Shown: positions 60,409 to 64,000 of the stretch, piece by piece | How the letters are laid out: the number at the start of each line of letters is the position of its first letter | Position numbering within the stretch: position 1 is the stretch's first letter | Assembly: GCF_001553685.1 (NCBI RefSeq) | Contig: NZ_CP014264.1 | Location: 1,124,001-1,188,000 of the forward strand | Direction: 5' to 3' | DNA from: Streptococcus sp. oral taxon 431 | GTDB lineage: Bacteria > Bacillota > Bacilli > Lactobacillales > Streptococcaceae | DNA length: 64,000 nt | Program-made: the position numbers and the translations under genes | Notes under the pieces: model-generated | Told to the model about the DNA's origin: nothing | The model's input: the letters and a program-made list of their open reading frames with translations, nothing else | Database searches by the model: none

Positions 60409-61320
60409 TTATTCACCACCTTTTCTCGTGTTAGAAAGGATAAATTCTTTGTCGATTTCATCAATAATCAATTCTGTTCGAGTATTTAGTTTTTCATCAA
60501 ATTTTTTATTCAATTCCTTTACAACGCTTATCTTAAACTCATCACTTGATTTTTGTTTATAGTAATCAAATCCTCCAGAAGCCGCGCTACAGCAACTCCC
60601 CCAATCTGAAAGATAGCCTATAATTTCAAAAACACTATCATTGTATTTTTCAAATTTTTTAGTTGCTGTACTTTTTAGATATCCTGAAATACAATTTACA
60701 AAAGAGTAGTAATACTTAGAGTCACGAAATGAATTGTATTCTGCACTATGAAAACTTGGATCGAGAATTCGTGCTGATCGCACATCTTTCATGGTGGGTT
60801 TTGTGGGCATTTTAATATCAGTCTGCAGATAAGCATAATAGGTTTCCTTATCAAAGAAAGCTCCATCTACTGCTATCAAAGCACCGTACATGCCATCTTC
60901 ATACTGAAAAACCATCACAGCACCGTTCCTATATTTGCTTTCTACAGGAACAGGCGGAGCAATTCTCTTTTTGGGATTTTCTTTTTTTACACTAATTTTT
61001 TCTAAGAACTTTTCTAGATTTTCACTTCTTTGTTCTAAAAATTCACTATCTGCTCCCAATTCTTGGGCAAGTTCTAAATCCTCTTTGTTGAGAATGATTT
61101 TTTTAATTTCAAGCAAGAATTCGTCATCTAATTGCCCAACTTCCCATAAACAGTGTGCTAAGGCGAACAAGACATCATACATATCGTCATCGTATAAATC
61201 CGACGTCAAGTCATTTTTAATTGTATTTGCATCTTCACTTCGATTGTATCTTTCAAAAAATTCTTCTTTAATATCTAAGGAGGTGTCATTTCCAAAAATC
61301 GTTGCATCCCATGTTCCCAT
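60409..61320 (-). CDS. DUF4259-domain protein
   Basis: This 303-aa soluble acidic protein begins MGTWDATIFGNDTSLDIKEE, the signature of DUF4259. That domain covers about residues 1-110, followed by a Lys-rich linker and a second region (residues 125-290) with no family I know. DUF4259 proteins often appear near polymorphic toxin or immunity genes, though none is seen here. Single gene with its own terminator. Confidence 0.78.
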   Translation of the reverse strand: MGTWDATIFGNDTSLDIKEEFFERYNRSEDANTIKNDLTSDLYDDDMYDVLFALAHCLWEVGQLDDEFLLEIKKIILNKEDLELAQELGADSEFLEQRSENLEKFLEKISVKKENPKKRIAPPVPVESKYRNGAVMVFQYEDGMYGALIAVDGAFFDKETYYAYLQTDIKMPTKPTMKDVRSARILDPSFHSAEYNSFRDSKYYYSFVNCISGYLKSTATKKFEKYNDSVFEIIGYLSDWGSCCSAASGGFDYYKQKSSDEFKISVVKELNKKFDEKLNTRTELIIDEIDKEFILSNTRKGGE

Positions 61321-61494
61321 AATTCGAGACTCCTATCTACTTTTAAACAATTCTAAATATTTTGTAAAGTTATGCTGACAACAAACTAGATTAAATCTCC
61401 CCTTATCCAGAGATAAGGAGAGATTACTAAAACTATACTTAAGCACATCTTAAAGATTAATTTTCTATTATTTGACTTTCACCCAATAAATAAA

Positions 61495-62586
61495 CTATTT
61501 AACAATCAAATAATGTGCGTCTTTTATCTTATATTTTTCTAGATTGATAATGGTTTGTTTCTTATCAACAATATCATATTTAACCAGAGAATCATTAAAT
61601 AAAAAATAATAGATGTTGTTTTTAAATGTAAAATAAGGTGCAATATATTGCTCTGTACTAAAGCCGTCCAGATGAATAATATCTTTTTCTAAATTGTCTA
61701 GATTGACTGTAGTAAAGGAAAATTCACCATTATACATTCCCTCATTCTCTATAATCAATTGGTTATTTTTAGCATCATAGTGAATATTTGTTGGATACTT
61801 ATCAGGAATATCGATATAATTCTTGTTTTGACTCTTTAAATCAAAAACCAATAATTTATTTCCTGACTTATATTCCCCATTAGAATTACGTCCATCAAGT
61901 GATTCCACAATATACAAGACATCACCTACATTAACCATTCTCATATATGCTGATGTTTCGTTTAGATTATATTTTTCCACGATGTTGAACTCTTTATCCA
62001 TTTTCCAAATTTCGACATTAGGAACTTGAGTAGATAAATCCAATGTGCTTACAAGTAAGTATAAATAATTATCTATAATAACAAACTGTTGACTGGCATT
62101 TAGTTGACCATCATTTTTCATGGTAACATTAGTGACAACCTCTAAATTGTTATCATATTTATAAAATTCAATTCTATCTGTAAAGACAGCAGTTGCATAT
62201 AAATAATCCCCATCTGTTATGGATGCGTAAGCATCATTTCCTTCTGCTAATTTAAATGTTTCACTTAAATTTTCCTTATTAATTCTAGATACATATCTTT
62301 TTAGACCTGAGGTATCTTTTGTTTTTGCAGTTGAATAGGATCCTGCTTCCGAAAAACTTTCTGCCCAATAGATATATTTTTCTTTTCTGGCTATATTACC
62401 CTTGAACTCATTTAAATCATAATCATCAAATACAGCTATTTTATCGCTATCCCAGATAGCCATTTTATAATCATCTACCGAATTTACCTTATTTGACTGA
62501 CAGGCACTTAGAGAAATAAGGCAGCAACAAGCACTTATAATCATCAACATGAAGTTCATGGCTCTTTTATTTCTTTTCAATATCAT
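61495..62586 (-). CDS. Lipoprotein with beta-propeller-like body
   Basis: This 363-aa protein has a basic start (MILKRNKR), a hydrophobic stretch and the lipobox SLSAC (Cys about residue 29), so it is lipid-anchored outside the membrane. The body is rich in short beta strands with repeated Tyr-rich blocks (YIYWAESF, YLYATAVF, YLYLLVST, VLYIVESL, NIYYFLFN) spaced as in propeller blades. No catalytic motif. Possibly binds a ligand or partner at the cell surface. A/T-rich and apparently monocistronic. Confidence 0.75.
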   Translation of the reverse strand: MILKRNKRAMNFMLMIISACCCLISLSACQSNKVNSVDDYKMAIWDSDKIAVFDDYDLNEFKGNIARKEKYIYWAESFSEAGSYSTAKTKDTSGLKRYVSRINKENLSETFKLAEGNDAYASITDGDYLYATAVFTDRIEFYKYDNNLEVVTNVTMKNDGQLNASQQFVIIDNYLYLLVSTLDLSTQVPNVEIWKMDKEFNIVEKYNLNETSAYMRMVNVGDVLYIVESLDGRNSNGEYKSGNKLLVFDLKSQNKNYIDIPDKYPTNIHYDAKNNQLIIENEGMYNGEFSFTTVNLDNLEKDIIHLDGFSTEQYIAPYFTFKNNIYYFLFNDSLVKYDIVDKKQTIINLEKYKIKDAHYLIVK

Positions 62587-62873
62587 ACTGATTTGCTCCT
62601 ATATCGTTTGTTTCTACCAATTAAGACGTTCAAACAGATGAATAGAGAATTTATTGACTAGTTTAGATGCTTCTTTTTAATACCTGCTTGATTAACTGTA
62701 CTACCAATTTGATATCCATATACAACTTAACGGTAGATGACAATCACAATATTCTTATCATTATATCCTAGTATGATTTATTATATCAAAAAAATAAAAC
62801 GTTTTCAAAAAATACCAAAATTTCTTGCACTCCATGCTCCAAGTTTTCTAGAATCTTTTATATTTTGTGATTT

Positions 62874-63566
62874 TTAAAGGAGCCCCAAGCAATCAAGCAG
62901 CGCCTGATAAGAGTCGACTTCATAAGTTGGCTGAGCTTGTGTCTTATTTTCCAGATGTTGAGGATTGTACCAGATGGTATCGATGCCAGCATTATTTCCA
63001 CCTTGAATATCAGCTGACAAAGAATCACCAATCATAAGGGTCTGATTTTTATCAAAATTAGGGATACGAGTTCCAATTTTTTCATAAAATTCAGCATCTG
63101 GTTTTTGGGTATGGAGTTGCTCAGAAATGAAGATTTCCTTGAAAAATGGCGCAATACCAGATTGTTCCAAACGACCTGTCTGAATATAGGTGATTCCATT
63201 TGTTGCAGCATAGAGCTCATAACCCTGACTTATCAATTTTCTTAATAAATCTTCGACACCTGGGAAAGTCTGTCCCTGTTTTGATAGGAAAAACTGGTAG
63301 CGCTCTGCTAAGTAAGCCCCATCTTTTTCAATACCAAAGTGAGCAAATAATTTTGCAAAACGTGTGTTAATTAACTCAGCCTTTGTAATTTTTTTCTGTT
63401 CCAAATCCTTCCAAAGAGCCTTGTTCATTGGTACATAGTAATCTTTATAGGCTTGTATATCCTCTACTCCTTCTTCTTTTAGGAGTTGCGATAAGGCAAT
63501 ATCTTCTGCAGCATCAAAATCGAGTAAGGTGTGGTCGAGGTCGAAGAGTAAATACTTATATTTCAA
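62874..63566 (-). CDS. YjjG-type pyrimidine 5'-nucleotidase (HAD)
   Basis: From the TTG at 63566 (LKYKYLLFDLDHTLLDF) the protein has 230 aa, the usual size. AAAGGAG lies 8 nt upstream of this TTG, and the catalytic motif then starts at residue 7, as in relatives. ATGs further upstream (63620, 63590) would add a tail absent from the family. HAD motifs: DLDHT, ATNGI and GDSLSADIQGG. Family members hydrolyse non-canonical pyrimidine nucleotides, a housecleaning function. Confidence 0.87.
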   Translation of the reverse strand: MKYKYLLFDLDHTLLDFDAAEDIALSQLLKEEGVEDIQAYKDYYVPMNKALWKDLEQKKITKAELINTRFAKLFAHFGIEKDGAYLAERYQFFLSKQGQTFPGVEDLLRKLISQGYELYAATNGITYIQTGRLEQSGIAPFFKEIFISEQLHTQKPDAEFYEKIGTRIPNFDKNQTLMIGDSLSADIQGGNNAGIDTIWYNPQHLENKTQAQPTYEVDSYQALLDCLGLL

Positions 63567-63783
63567 ATCTAAATGCTCCTTTCTGAACATTAAGTGAGTA
63601 AAAAATAAATAGTCATTCAAAAGATTGCAGGAGCTAATTTCTATTGAACTGGCAGTATTGACTATGGTCTCAACTAGGTCTTTGGGTATCTATAGGTTTG
63701 ATCTATAAACTTCACCGAGTATTAACAAAAGCCGATATTCCTATCACCTTTTAATAACCAGTTTGAATTCTTCCTACTTGAAA

Positions 63784-63810
63784 AGCTCCTTTAACAGAAA
63801 AGGAGCTATC
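63784..63810 (-). terminator. Terminator of pta
   Basis: AGCTCCTTT (63784-63792) pairs with AAAGGAGCT (63799-63807), followed on the minus strand by TTTTC. Bases 63567-63783 contain no gene I can support. Confidence 0.75.
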
Positions 63811-63817
63811 TTGTATT

Positions 63818-64000
63818 TTATTGGTGTACAGCTTGTGCTGCTGTGATTAGAGTAAGTTTGAAGACGTCATCTGAATTACATCCACGAGAAAGGTCATTAA
63901 CTGGTTTGTTCAAACCTTGCAATACTGGACCAACCGCTGCAAAGCCACCGAGACGTTCTGCCATCTTGTAGCCAATATTTCCTGCTTCGATACCTGGGAA
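63818..64000 (-). CDS. pta: Phosphate acetyltransferase, 3' end only
   Basis: The last 60 codons of a minus-strand gene entering from beyond the window. The frame reads FPGIEAGNIGYKMAERLGG, then GPVLQGLNKPVNDLSRGC and ends with TAA at 63820-63818. This is the conserved C terminus of Pta, which converts acetyl-CoA to acetyl phosphate. Confidence 0.93.
   Translation of the reverse strand, partial: FPGIEAGNIGYKMAERLGGFAAVGPVLQGLNKPVNDLSRGCNSDDVFKLTLITAAQAVHQ

Noticed and set aside
63621..63783. Short plus-strand frame upstream of pta's terminator
   Set aside because: Fragmentary, without a start or ribosome site, and broken by stops in all frames.
1..64000. tRNA or rRNA genes
   Set aside because: I saw no cloverleaf with conserved TTCRA loop sequence and no rRNA segments. 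This is by eye only.

Overview
The window is a low-GC Firmicute chromosome, almost certainly a mitis-group Streptococcus (S. mitis / S. oralis / S. pneumoniae relatives). Evidence: a BOX repeat, the rexB-rexA nuclease-helicase pair, a LytB-type choline-binding murein hydrolase, the single Xer recombinase xerS with its dif site directly upstream, and an aco-type dehydrogenase operon followed by lplA. The dif site means the window spans the replication terminus.

Left core (1-22.7 kb): the end of an OmpR-type regulator and its kinase, facing a BcrA-like ABC transporter; a Cof-type HAD phosphatase; a CPBP protease; rexB-rexA with a Cys-containing orphan ORF; a Cys-cluster protein; a three-gene surface glycosylation-like operon (GT2-GtrA, NAGPA-like, membrane protein) behind a promoter that looks CiaR-controlled; lytB; an orphan immunity-like protein; and the rbgA-rnhB-ClC operon.

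Accessory island (22.8-48.03 kb): about 25 kb inserted between the ClC gene and dif/xerS. It looks like several related integrative elements accreted in tandem. Left-end type repeats (L1 22827, L2 25897, L3 27450, L4 29702) and right-end type repeats (R1 25766, R3 29643, R4 40036, R5 47907) alternate. Their tips are imperfect inverted repeats, and their flanks carry many GTACA motifs. Unit 1 holds an IS982 relic and two membrane proteins. Unit 2 holds a DUF5677/HEPN-like gene, a DUF3800 gene overlapping a possible nuclease, a minus-strand small RNA and a broken gene. Unit 3 holds a TetR-controlled ABC exporter cassette with three matching operators, then a MEGA-type macrolide resistance module: mefL-mef(E)-msrDL-msr(D), with both leader peptides intact and a decayed umuC/YolD tail. 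The last unit is the likely engine. A structured leader RNA precedes two diverged tyrosine recombinases that bracket a 616-aa partner, then a coiled-coil TnpC-like protein and a 615-aa protein rich in zinc-ribbon motifs. The gene order recalls Tn554 and the intA-cds2-intB-cds4 core of strand-biased integrative elements described in Vibrio. Its right end stops about 25 bp before dif.

Right core (48.06-64 kb): dif, xerS, a decayed SseB-like gene, and then, all on the minus strand, the acoABCL-lplA operon, a packed ung-mutX-pyrC-orf-MATE operon, a DUF4259 protein, a lipoprotein, a YjjG-type nucleotidase and the 3' end of pta. In the aco complex the lipoyl domain sits on E3 and not on E2.

Best candidates for something new: the accreting dif-adjacent element family with its recombinase operon; the tandem-hairpin leader RNA in front of it; the DUF3800/nuclease pair with a small RNA; and a hairpin that recurs just after three stop codons.
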